The position numbers and the translations under genes are program-made. 64,000 bases of DNA, from the NCBI RefSeq assembly GCF_028681615.1, contig NZ_JAQUHV010000007.1:1-64000 (forward strand). Reading direction: 5' to 3'. Shown piece by piece: positions 57,560 through 64,000 of the stretch. Origin of the DNA: Sulfuricurvum sp. (lineage in GTDB: Bacteria; Campylobacterota; Campylobacteria; Campylobacterales; Sulfurimonadaceae). Numbering within the stretch: the stretch's first letter is position 1; every line of letters begins with the position of its first letter. The notes under the pieces were generated by a model, which did not search any database, was not told the DNA's origin, and worked only from the letters and a program-made list of their open reading frames with translations.

Positions 57560-58402
57560 ATGAAAGATTCGACACAAAAAACGTATTTTCAGAGCGTCTA
57601 TCGATCAGTAAAGCATATCGAAGAACACAGTGGCGAAAATCTTTCTTTGGATGAATTAGCAAAAATCGCCGGATTTTCAAAATACCATTTTCATCGAATT
57701 TTCAAATCAATTGTTGGGGAAAGTGTCGGGGATTACATCAGACGAGTCCGTTTGCAAAAAACGACGATCAAGTTTAAAACAGACCGCAATATCACCTCGA
57801 TAGCGATGGAGAGCGGATAGGAGACGAGTGCCGCTTTTTCCAAAGTATTTAAAGAGCATTTCGGGCAGACACCTTCAGAGTTCTCACGTAGTGCCAAACA
57901 GATTAACTCTGCTGTTATACTTTCCCCTCATTTTGTTGAAATTGAGCCTTTTGATGTACTCTACGTTCGTCGCATGGGTCCGTATTACATTGCATGCAAC
58001 GAGGCATGGGATGTATTGCTCGCATTTGCGAAAGAACAAAAAAAACAATACAAAAAAAATCTCCTGATGAAAGAGGCGATAGCTTTGGGAATCGGACATG
58101 ACAACCCAAATGTTACTTCACCCGATAAATTACGATGTGATGCATGTATCAGCTATAACGATAAAAGTGTTATACCCTCCGGTGAAGTGATGAGTAAAAC
58201 AATCGATGGAGGCAAATATGCCGTATTCTTACACAAAGGAGCCTATGAAGAGATGCGCGAAACCTATCGCCTCATCGGTGACTGGATCGTCAAAAGCGGT
58301 GCAATGGTACGCGGAGGACCGATGTTCCATTATCTTAACCGTGCACCGAGACGAACTAAACCGGAAAATCTCCGTACTGAGATATATATCCCAATATCAT
58401 AA
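57560..58402 (+). pseudogene. AraC-GyrI-type regulator interrupted by one in-frame amber codon
   Basis: A single reading frame from 57560 to 58402 encodes a 280-residue regulator except for one TAG at 57818-57820 (codon 87). The first part is an AraC helix-turn-helix (LSLDELAKIAGFSKYHFHRIFKSIV; DYIRRVRLQ). After the stop, the frame continues ETSAAFSKVFKEHFGQTPSEFSR, the rest of the AraC motif in which GY normally precedes E. A GyrI-like ligand domain follows (FDVLYVRRMGPYYIACNEAW; FLHKGAYEEMRETYRLIGDW). The stop replaces the conserved tyrosine of GYxxxxxF, one base change from TAC or TAT. It is probably a recent nonsense mutation. Confidence 0.85.
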
Positions 58403-58520
58403 AAAATATTTATACTTTCTACTTTGATTATTTCATATCAACATTACTAAATATTATTCATAAATATATCAATCGTATTGTGGGACAATGGGGCTACTAT
58501 ACTGGATAAAGGAGCTCGAC

Positions 58521-59588
58521 ATGGATTTGTTCTCCCCTATAAGAATCGGAAATTATCCTTTGCGCAATAGAATATTTATGGCACCGATGACACGCTGCCG
58601 CAGTGTTCAGAACAATGTCCCCAATGATATGATGGCGCGTTATTATGCCCAGAGAGCTTCTGCGGGACTAATTATTACCGAGGCCACCCAGATTTCGACG
58701 AAAGGGATCGGTTATCCTTATACTCCCGGTATTCATACGCCTGAGCAGGTGCAGGGATGGAAAAAAGTGACCAGAGCGGTACACGATCAAGGGGGGAAGA
58801 TCTTTTTGCAGCTTTGGCATGTCGGAAGAATTTCCCATCCTTCGTTTCATAACGGTGAACTGCCCGATGCTCCCTCAGCCATCAAGCCCTCAGGGAGTAT
58901 TTATACCTATGAGGGGATGAAGGAATTTGTTACACCGCACGCTCTTACAATCGATGAGATTAAAAGTGTTGAACAAGATTATGTCCAAGGGGCCGTCAAT
59001 GCGATGGAAGCCGGATTTGATGGTGTGGAAGTACACGGTGCCAACGGTTATCTGATCGATCAGTTTTTACGTGATGGAAGCAATCACAGAGAAGATGAAT
59101 ACGGAGGCTCTATCGAAAATAGAGCACGGTTTCTTTTGGAGATTGTGAAAGCGGTTTGTTCTGCTATCGGTTCAGACTGTACCGGTGTTCGGCTCTCTCC
59201 CAGCGGCACGTTCAACGATATGAAAGACTCCGATCCGAAGCTCCATTTTTCCTACGTCTGCGAAAAGCTCAATGCTTTCGATCTGGCATATCTCCATATT
59301 ATCGATGCACTCGAGGGGGATATTCGGCACGGGGCGAATGTCGTTGATCTCAGCGTTTTGAGGAAAGCATATAACGGTATTTTGATTGCAAACGGTGCGT
59401 ACACTTTGGATCGGGGGAATGAGGCGATTAAAAACGGTCTTGCCGATGCAGTAGCCTTCGGAGCTCTTTATCTAGCCAATCCGGATCTTCCTGAACGTTT
59501 TAGAAGTCATGCCGAACTGAATACTCCAAATCCGGACAGCTTTTATACTCAGGATGAACAAGGGTATTTGGATTATCCGACTCTGTAA
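58521..59588 (+). CDS. Old Yellow Enzyme-family NADH:flavin oxidoreductase
   Basis: A 355-residue FMN TIM-barrel ene-reductase of the NemA type. Features are IGNYPLRNRIFMAPMTRCRS, ATQISTKGIGYPYTPGIHT, FLQLWHVGRISHPSFH, EVHGANGYLIDQFLRDGSNH with the catalytic His/Asn pair, and RDEYGGSIENRARFLLEI-like RSIENR. ATG at 58521 has GGAG 6 bases upstream and begins MDLFSPIRIG, as in homologues. It reduces electrophilic alkenes or nitro compounds. It overlaps the convergent methyltransferase gene by 16 bases. Confidence 0.93.
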   Translation: MDLFSPIRIGNYPLRNRIFMAPMTRCRSVQNNVPNDMMARYYAQRASAGLIITEATQISTKGIGYPYTPGIHTPEQVQGWKKVTRAVHDQGGKIFLQLWHVGRISHPSFHNGELPDAPSAIKPSGSIYTYEGMKEFVTPHALTIDEIKSVEQDYVQGAVNAMEAGFDGVEVHGANGYLIDQFLRDGSNHREDEYGGSIENRARFLLEIVKAVCSAIGSDCTGVRLSPSGTFNDMKDSDPKLHFSYVCEKLNAFDLAYLHIIDALEGDIRHGANVVDLSVLRKAYNGILIANGAYTLDRGNEAIKNGLADAVAFGALYLANPDLPERFRSHAELNTPNPDSFYTQDEQGYLDYPTL

Positions 59589-60499
59589 ATTTCTTTCTTA
59601 AATATCAGATTTTTAAGACTTCGCTCTTCCTCAATTTCGGGGAAGCTCTCCAAATTCTCCAGCCTCTCGACATACTGAAACTCCGGAGCGTTTTCTCGGA
59701 AAAGTGTTTTGATAAACTCACTGTCTAATTCAGGGGCATTGAGCGCCGATAACACGATGCACTCCTCCGCTGCAAACTCATGCAGCCGCCTTATAATCTT
59801 CTCATAATCGCTTGTCGCGGCAAATGAGCCTTTTTGAAAGCTCGGAGGATCGATGATGATCAGATCATAAGGGCCGCTTTTACGGATTCGACTCCATGAT
59901 TTGAGGATATTGTAGGGCATAAATTCGACTTTCTTGGTATCAAGAGCATTGAGTCGATGGTTTTCTCTCCCCATCGAGAGGACATTTTTGTTCATATCGA
60001 CATTGACGACTGACGCGGCACCTCCCGCTATTGCGGCTACCGAAAAAGCACAAGTATAGGAAAAGAGGTTTAAGATATTTTTCCCTTTTGCATGTTCACG
60101 GATGAACTCGCGTCCAAGCTTCATATCGGGGAAGAATCCGATGTTTTGGGCATTAAGGAAGTTGATGTGGTATTTGAGACCGCTCTCTATCGCGAAACAC
60201 TGCTCCGGGAGTTCTCCCGCAACCACAGTTGATGGTGAGGAGGGGAGATAGCGCTGTTGGACGACCAATGCCTCCCATTTGCCCTCGGCGGTATAGAAAT
60301 CACGTAACATCGAGACGATGGCATATTCTTCTTCATCCGCGTCAAACAATACGGCAAAGAGCACTTTATCGACACTGTCCACGGTGAGAAAGCGATATCC
60401 GCCATACGTATTGCCCCGCCCGTGAAAAAGTCGGGTGTACTCTTCGGTTACGTTAGTAGAGTTTGTCCGTAAAAGGTGTTGCAAATCGTCTAAGTTCAT
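59573..60499 (-). CDS. class I SAM-dependent methyltransferase, RlmI-like
   Basis: A 308-residue enzyme of the 23S rRNA/cytosine methyltransferase-like family (RlmI/RlmK type). After an N-terminal region, NIGFFPDMKLGREFIREHA leads into the SAM fold with motif I NILNLFSYTCAFSVAAIAGG. ASVVNVDMNKNVLSMGRENHRL follows, then the catalytic IIIDPPSFQKGSF and YEKIIRRLHEF. No PUA domain is visible at the N-terminus, unlike RlmI. Exact substrate unknown. It is convergent with the OYE gene. Confidence 0.85.
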   Translation of the reverse strand: MNLDDLQHLLRTNSTNVTEEYTRLFHGRGNTYGGYRFLTVDSVDKVLFAVLFDADEEEYAIVSMLRDFYTAEGKWEALVVQQRYLPSSPSTVVAGELPEQCFAIESGLKYHINFLNAQNIGFFPDMKLGREFIREHAKGKNILNLFSYTCAFSVAAIAGGAASVVNVDMNKNVLSMGRENHRLNALDTKKVEFMPYNILKSWSRIRKSGPYDLIIIDPPSFQKGSFAATSDYEKIIRRLHEFAAEECIVLSALNAPELDSEFIKTLFRENAPEFQYVERLENLESFPEIEEERSLKNLIFKKEIYRVG

Positions 60500-60563
60500 A
60501 CATATGTCTTTGATAAAAGTGTTGAAAGTATAGCAGATGGATTTTTGCTTGGAACATCATAGA

Positions 60564-60591
60564 TTATTCCCAACGGAAAGGCTGGGAATAA
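60564..60591. terminator. 9-bp hairpin after the RND efflux gene
   Basis: TTATTCCCA (60564-60572) and TGGGAATAA (60583-60591) pair perfectly around a 10-base loop, starting 7 bases after the RND stop codon on the minus strand. The exit side is not T-rich, so intrinsic termination is only possible. The adjoining AAGCTTTA resembles the repeat junction, but the rest does not match. Confidence 0.45.
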
Positions 60592-60597
60592 GAAGCT

Positions 60598-63500
60598 TTA
60601 TACTGTTGGATCTTTTTTAATCGTATAGAGCTTACGAAGTTTTGCATCGAGCGGTGCTAGGACTTTATAGAGTGCCGGAACGACGAGGAGGCTGGTGAGG
60701 GTCGAGAGGAGCAGTCCGCAGATGACGGCTACCCCCATCGGTCCTTTGACCCCTGAGCCTTCTCCGACCGAGAGGGCTAGAGGGAGCATCCCGAAACACA
60801 TCGCCGTCGTTGTCATCAGGATCGGGCGCAGACGTGAGAGTCCCGCTTCGACGATCGCCTCATCGAGGGGCATCCCCGTATCTCGGAGACGGTTAGCGGC
60901 ATCGACGACGAGGGTGGAGTTTTTACCAACGAGTCCGAGCAGGAGCATCAGCCCCATCATACTAAAGAGCGACATATTCATCCCTGCCGCCCACAGACCG
61001 ATAAACGCCCCAGTAAAGCTCAGAGGCAATGCACTCATGATGATGAGCGGTTGCAGCGGCGATTCGTACAACGCGGCGAGGATGAGATAGATCATCACGA
61101 GCGCTGCACCGATAGCCACGCCGAACGCTTCGTTACTCTCTTGCATGTGTTTGGCATCACCGTCGAGCTCATAAGCGACCCCTTTGCCCAACCACTCGTT
61201 TTGGCGTTCGTTGACGATTTTGACGAGTTTATCGAGCGGGAGTGCTTTGGTGATATCGGAACCGACGATCACCTTTTTGAGACGGTCGAATCGTTTGATT
61301 GTGGTCGGTGCATAGCTTTGTGTGATCGATACAACCGCAGAGATAGGAACGGTGATCCCTGAAGAGGTACGGACATTTAGGCTATTAAGAGCGTCGATAT
61401 TTTCACGTTTGGTATCACCCAGGCGCATCACGACATCGTATTCTTTGCCCCGTTCACGGATAAAAGTGATCGTAGCATCTCCCGAATAGGCACTGGCGAC
61501 GGTACGGGCGATCTCATCGACGTTGACACCGAGGCGGGTAGCGTTTTGGGTCAGGACGGTGATGCTCAGCTGCGGTGCTTTGGGCTGAATGTTGCTTTGT
61601 ACATCTGTCGTTCCTTCAATACTTTTGAGCAGTTTCATCAGTTTCAGAGCCGAGGCTTCTGCATCGTCCATATTTTGGGCTTTGAGGATCACTTGATACG
61701 GGGTGTTGATTTCGTAGCCGCCGATGTCGTTGACCTCGGTGACACTGGTCATCGTAAACCCTTTGAGACTCTCCAACATCACACGGGTCTCTTTCATGAC
61801 CTCACCTTGGCTGCGGGTACGTTCTTTGATCGGTTTGAGTCGGACATAGAGTGCCGCTTCATTCGCTTTTTGATCATTCCCCCGTCCGACATAGAGGGTA
61901 CAGTATTCTACTTCGGACATTTTTCCGATGCGGTGTTGCGCATCGAGAGAGAGCCGTTTCATCCCTTCTACACTCGTTCCGACAGGAGCTTTCAGGGTGA
62001 TGTCGAACTGGCTTTTATCCTCTTTCGGCATAAATACCATCCCAAGTGTTCCCGAAAGGACGATCGAGACGATAAAAATACCGAGTGCACCAAAGAGAGT
62101 GGTCTTTTTGTATTTAAGTACGGTGAGGATGAGTGAACGGTATGTGTTCTCCATCGCGACGAAGAAGTGCTCGGTTTTATGGTAAAAACGGCTATGTTCG
62201 CCTTTTGCGATCTGCGAAGCGATCATCGGGATAAGGGTTACCGCAATGACAAACGATACGACGATGGCGGCGATGATCGTCACCCCGAAGCTGGTAAAGA
62301 AGCGTCCGACAATCCCGCTCATTTTAGCGATAGGGACGAAAACCGCTAAGAGCATGGAAGAGATGGCGACGATGGAGAAGATGATTTCGCTTACCCCTTC
62401 GATGGCGGCATTGATACGGTCACGACCTGCTTCGAGTCGTTTGAAGATGTTTTCGATAACGACGATCGCATCGTCGATGATGATCCCGATTGCGAGGGTG
62501 AGGGCGGTTAGGGTGAGGAGGTTAAACGTCTGGCCGCTCCATCCCATGATCGCAAATACCCCGAAAATAGAGACAGGCAGAGATACGGCGGCGATAAGGG
62601 TTAGGGTGAAATTGCGTAAAAATAAAAAGATGACGAGTGAGGCGAGGATCGAACCCAAGATAAGGTCAAATTGGACTCCGCTGAGGGTATCACGAATATA
62701 TCCCGTCGTATCTTGCAACGGCGTGAGGGACATACTCGGTTCCAACGCCGCCAATGCAGGAAGCTGCGCCCGAACGGCATCGGCGATGGCGATGTCATTG
62801 GCTCCCGTCATCTTTTTGACCATAAGCAGAACTCCTGCTTTGCCGTCCAGGGACGCAAAACTGCGCTCTTCGGCCAACGTGTCACTCACTTTTGCGACAT
62901 CGCCTAAACTGAGCCCCTCTCGTATCCGAAGGGCGGAGAGAGCTTCTACGGTTTTACTGTCGTTATCTATGAGTATTTGGGTCTCGTGTGCCGGGTCAAC
63001 CGTTTTTCCTCCGTCGAGGCGGATGTTTTGAGCACGGATAATTCCGGTCAGATCACTCATGGTTAGGGAATATTTGGCGAGGAGGGCGGGATCCGGAGTG
63101 ATGAGGATCTGTTTTTTACGCAATCCGGCGAGGGTGACACCGCCGACCCCTTCAATCCGCTGAAGGCGCGGTTTGAGAATCTCATCGGCATGTTTCATCA
63201 CTTTTTGAGTATCGTTACCCGCTAAAAAGAGGGTAATGACAGGGGAAGCGGTGATCGAGTATTTGTCGACGGAGGGCTTGTCCACTTCATTGGGGAGTTG
63301 GATACTGGAAACTTTGTCGCGGACGTCGTTGACCGCTTCGTTGAGGTCTTTTGAGAGTTTAAACTGGGCAACGACGACACTGATCCCTTTGGAACTGTCC
63401 GAGCTTAGGGTATCGAGTCCTGAGATTCCGCTCACGGCTTCTTCGATCTTGTCGCTTACCTTACTCTCGACGATGTCGGCATTGGCTCCCTTATAGGTGG

Positions 63501-63639
63501 TAGTGACGATAACGATCGGAAAATCGACGTTGGGATAAAGTGCGGATGGCATACCGCCGCGTTCGACCAGCCCGAAAAAGATCAGGGCAAGTGCGAACAT
63601 AAGGGTCGTAATAGGACGGAGAATGGCAAATTTATGCAT
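60598..63639 (-). CDS. RND-family multidrug efflux permease
   Basis: A 1013-residue HAE-1-type RND transporter using proton-motive force. It has a first membrane helix (residues 9-27), two large periplasmic loops and twelve membrane segments. Conserved pieces are ALYPNVDFPIVIVTTTYKGANADIVESKVSDKIEEAVSGI near 32, GIIIDDAIVVIENI near 385 with the paired aspartates in helix 4, and the second-half repeat LLGLVGKNSTLVVDAANRLRD. It is the second gene of a pair with the adaptor gene 8 bases upstream. Specific substrates cannot be told. Confidence 0.93.
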   Translation of the reverse strand: MHKFAILRPITTLMFALALIFFGLVERGGMPSALYPNVDFPIVIVTTTYKGANADIVESKVSDKIEEAVSGISGLDTLSSDSSKGISVVVAQFKLSKDLNEAVNDVRDKVSSIQLPNEVDKPSVDKYSITASPVITLFLAGNDTQKVMKHADEILKPRLQRIEGVGGVTLAGLRKKQILITPDPALLAKYSLTMSDLTGIIRAQNIRLDGGKTVDPAHETQILIDNDSKTVEALSALRIREGLSLGDVAKVSDTLAEERSFASLDGKAGVLLMVKKMTGANDIAIADAVRAQLPALAALEPSMSLTPLQDTTGYIRDTLSGVQFDLILGSILASLVIFLFLRNFTLTLIAAVSLPVSIFGVFAIMGWSGQTFNLLTLTALTLAIGIIIDDAIVVIENIFKRLEAGRDRINAAIEGVSEIIFSIVAISSMLLAVFVPIAKMSGIVGRFFTSFGVTIIAAIVVSFVIAVTLIPMIASQIAKGEHSRFYHKTEHFFVAMENTYRSLILTVLKYKKTTLFGALGIFIVSIVLSGTLGMVFMPKEDKSQFDITLKAPVGTSVEGMKRLSLDAQHRIGKMSEVEYCTLYVGRGNDQKANEAALYVRLKPIKERTRSQGEVMKETRVMLESLKGFTMTSVTEVNDIGGYEINTPYQVILKAQNMDDAEASALKLMKLLKSIEGTTDVQSNIQPKAPQLSITVLTQNATRLGVNVDEIARTVASAYSGDATITFIRERGKEYDVVMRLGDTKRENIDALNSLNVRTSSGITVPISAVVSITQSYAPTTIKRFDRLKKVIVGSDITKALPLDKLVKIVNERQNEWLGKGVAYELDGDAKHMQESNEAFGVAIGAALVMIYLILAALYESPLQPLIIMSALPLSFTGAFIGLWAAGMNMSLFSMMGLMLLLGLVGKNSTLVVDAANRLRDTGMPLDEAIVEAGLSRLRPILMTTTAMCFGMLPLALSVGEGSGVKGPMGVAVICGLLLSTLTSLLVVPALYKVLAPLDAKLRKLYTIKKDPTV

Positions 63640-63647
63640 AATAAGTC

Positions 63648-64000
63648 CTATTTAGCCATGATCATGCCGTCGCCGAACGTGCCGGGGCGGAGACCTGAAC
63701 CATCGGCTTCAGCCGTCATCTGACGGTTTTTGGTGTTGATGGAAGGGTAGATTTTGATGATTTTTGAACATTTGCCTGTCGATTTTCCGTCGATAGAACT
63801 GCAGAAGCGATCCCCAATCTTCACTTGTGAGCCGAATTTGGAATCGTATTGGATGAGGAGTTTGGTTTGATCACTGATGAGTTTAAACAGCGGTGATCCT
63901 CCCATAGAAGAGACCATATCACCCAGCTCGATATTTTTTTCCGAGATACTCCCTGAAAACGGTGCCACGAGCCGCATTTTAGAGAGTTTTTGTTCGGCAT
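63648..64000 (-). CDS. RND periplasmic adaptor (membrane fusion protein), C-terminal fragment
   Basis: The gene extends beyond the right edge; 117 codons are in view. The visible part is the second lipoyl half and beta barrel of an HlyD/AcrA-type adaptor (MRLVAPFSGSISEKNIELGD; FKLISDQTKLLIQYDSKFG; GKCSKIIKIYPSINTKNRQM; GLRPGTFGDGMI). The reading frame continues upstream without a stop to 64000. It is coupled to the RND permease gene (8-base gap). Confidence 0.88.
   Translation of the reverse strand, partial: AEQKLSKMRLVAPFSGSISEKNIELGDMVSSMGGSPLFKLISDQTKLLIQYDSKFGSQVKIGDRFCSSIDGKSTGKCSKIIKIYPSINTKNRQMTAEADGSGLRPGTFGDGMIMAK

Noticed and set aside
57818-57820. Pyrrolysine-type recoding of the amber codon
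   Set aside because: There is no evidence of pyl genes or a recoding element in the window, and a tyrosine is expected at that position, so a simple mutation is more likely.
60564-60600. Another copy of the dispersed structured repeat
   Set aside because: A hairpin is followed by AAGCTTTA, but those bases overlap the end of the RND gene and no core or distal hairpin is present; coincidence is more likely.
1-64000. CRISPR arrays, tRNA or rRNA genes, insertion sequences
   Set aside because: No regularly spaced repeats, tRNA-like T-loop GGTTCGAATCC patterns, rRNA segments or transposase-like proteins were seen.

Overview
The window looks like a chromosome segment from a sulfur-metabolising member of the Campylobacterota, close to Sulfuricurvum/Sulfurimonas. 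This is inferred from moderate-to-low GC, dense same-strand operons, the style of the housekeeping genes, a nitrogen-fixation accessory cluster without nifHDK in view, and many sensory and redox genes. No tRNA, rRNA, CRISPR array, transposase or integrase was seen, and no gene-free stretch exceeds 300 bases.

Layout. 1-4.3 kb: the start of a flavoprotein gene, a degenerate-GGDEF membrane protein, and a thiL-truD-psd operon. 4.3-13.7 kb: a long minus-strand housekeeping series (folD, lepB, M50 protease, rpiB, coiled-coil protein, apt, trpB, DedA, pepA, then ychF), with a RelB/RelE-type toxin-antitoxin cassette lying between pepA and ychF and flanked by two palindromic hairpins. 13.8-16.7 kb: a c-type cytochrome overlapping a CitE-like lyase gene, and two tandem TonB paralogues. 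16.7-21.8 kb: two divergent operons of nitrogenase-accessory type. The left one has a NifX-family protein plus four tightly coupled unknown proteins. The right one has a HicB-Sel1-NifU fusion, a di-Mop molybdate binder, ferredoxin, NifX, a second ferredoxin and an unknown protein. 21.8-27.3 kb: an Hcp-like Sel1 protein and a MarR-controlled tripartite aromatic-acid/drug efflux operon. 27.5-36 kb: transporters (EamA; SulP with STAS and cyclic-nucleotide domains), a PEBP protein, pirin, 5'-nucleotidase, a DUF2167/M50 pair and GNAT. 36-43.8 kb: an AhpD-like gene and a TetR-EamA-YbaK operon read from a symmetrical overlapping promoter, then a sensor/regulator/kinase set beside a porin-DsrE pair. 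43.9-46.4 kb: a frameshifted YciI gene, an arylamine N-acetyltransferase, a class D beta-lactamase and an unknown protein. 46.5-60.5 kb: a PAS-PAS-PAS-GGDEF cyclase, a P460-like cytochrome, MerR, a catalytically dead membrane-bound peptide-deformylase homologue with an AhpD protein, DNA-repair genes, nitroreductase/alcohol dehydrogenase with HxlR, a secreted hydrolase operon ending in an AraC gene broken by one in-frame amber codon, an Old Yellow Enzyme, and an RNA-methyltransferase-like gene. 60.6-64 kb: an RND efflux pump with the end of its adaptor.

The most novel non-coding signal is a dispersed structured repeat: a variable hairpin, then AAGCTTTAG, then in the two best copies a 30-base core matching at 28 positions. 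Clear copies lie at 18.79, 21.0 and 22.17 kb, a divergent relative at 36.9 kb, and a hairpin-only remnant at 10.56 kb. Stem sequences differ between copies while pairing is kept, and two copies share a second hairpin with apical GGGCTTTGCTC. The most novel coding signals are the HicB-Sel1-NifU fusion, the unknown small-protein operon paired with NifX, and the membrane-tethered dead deformylase.
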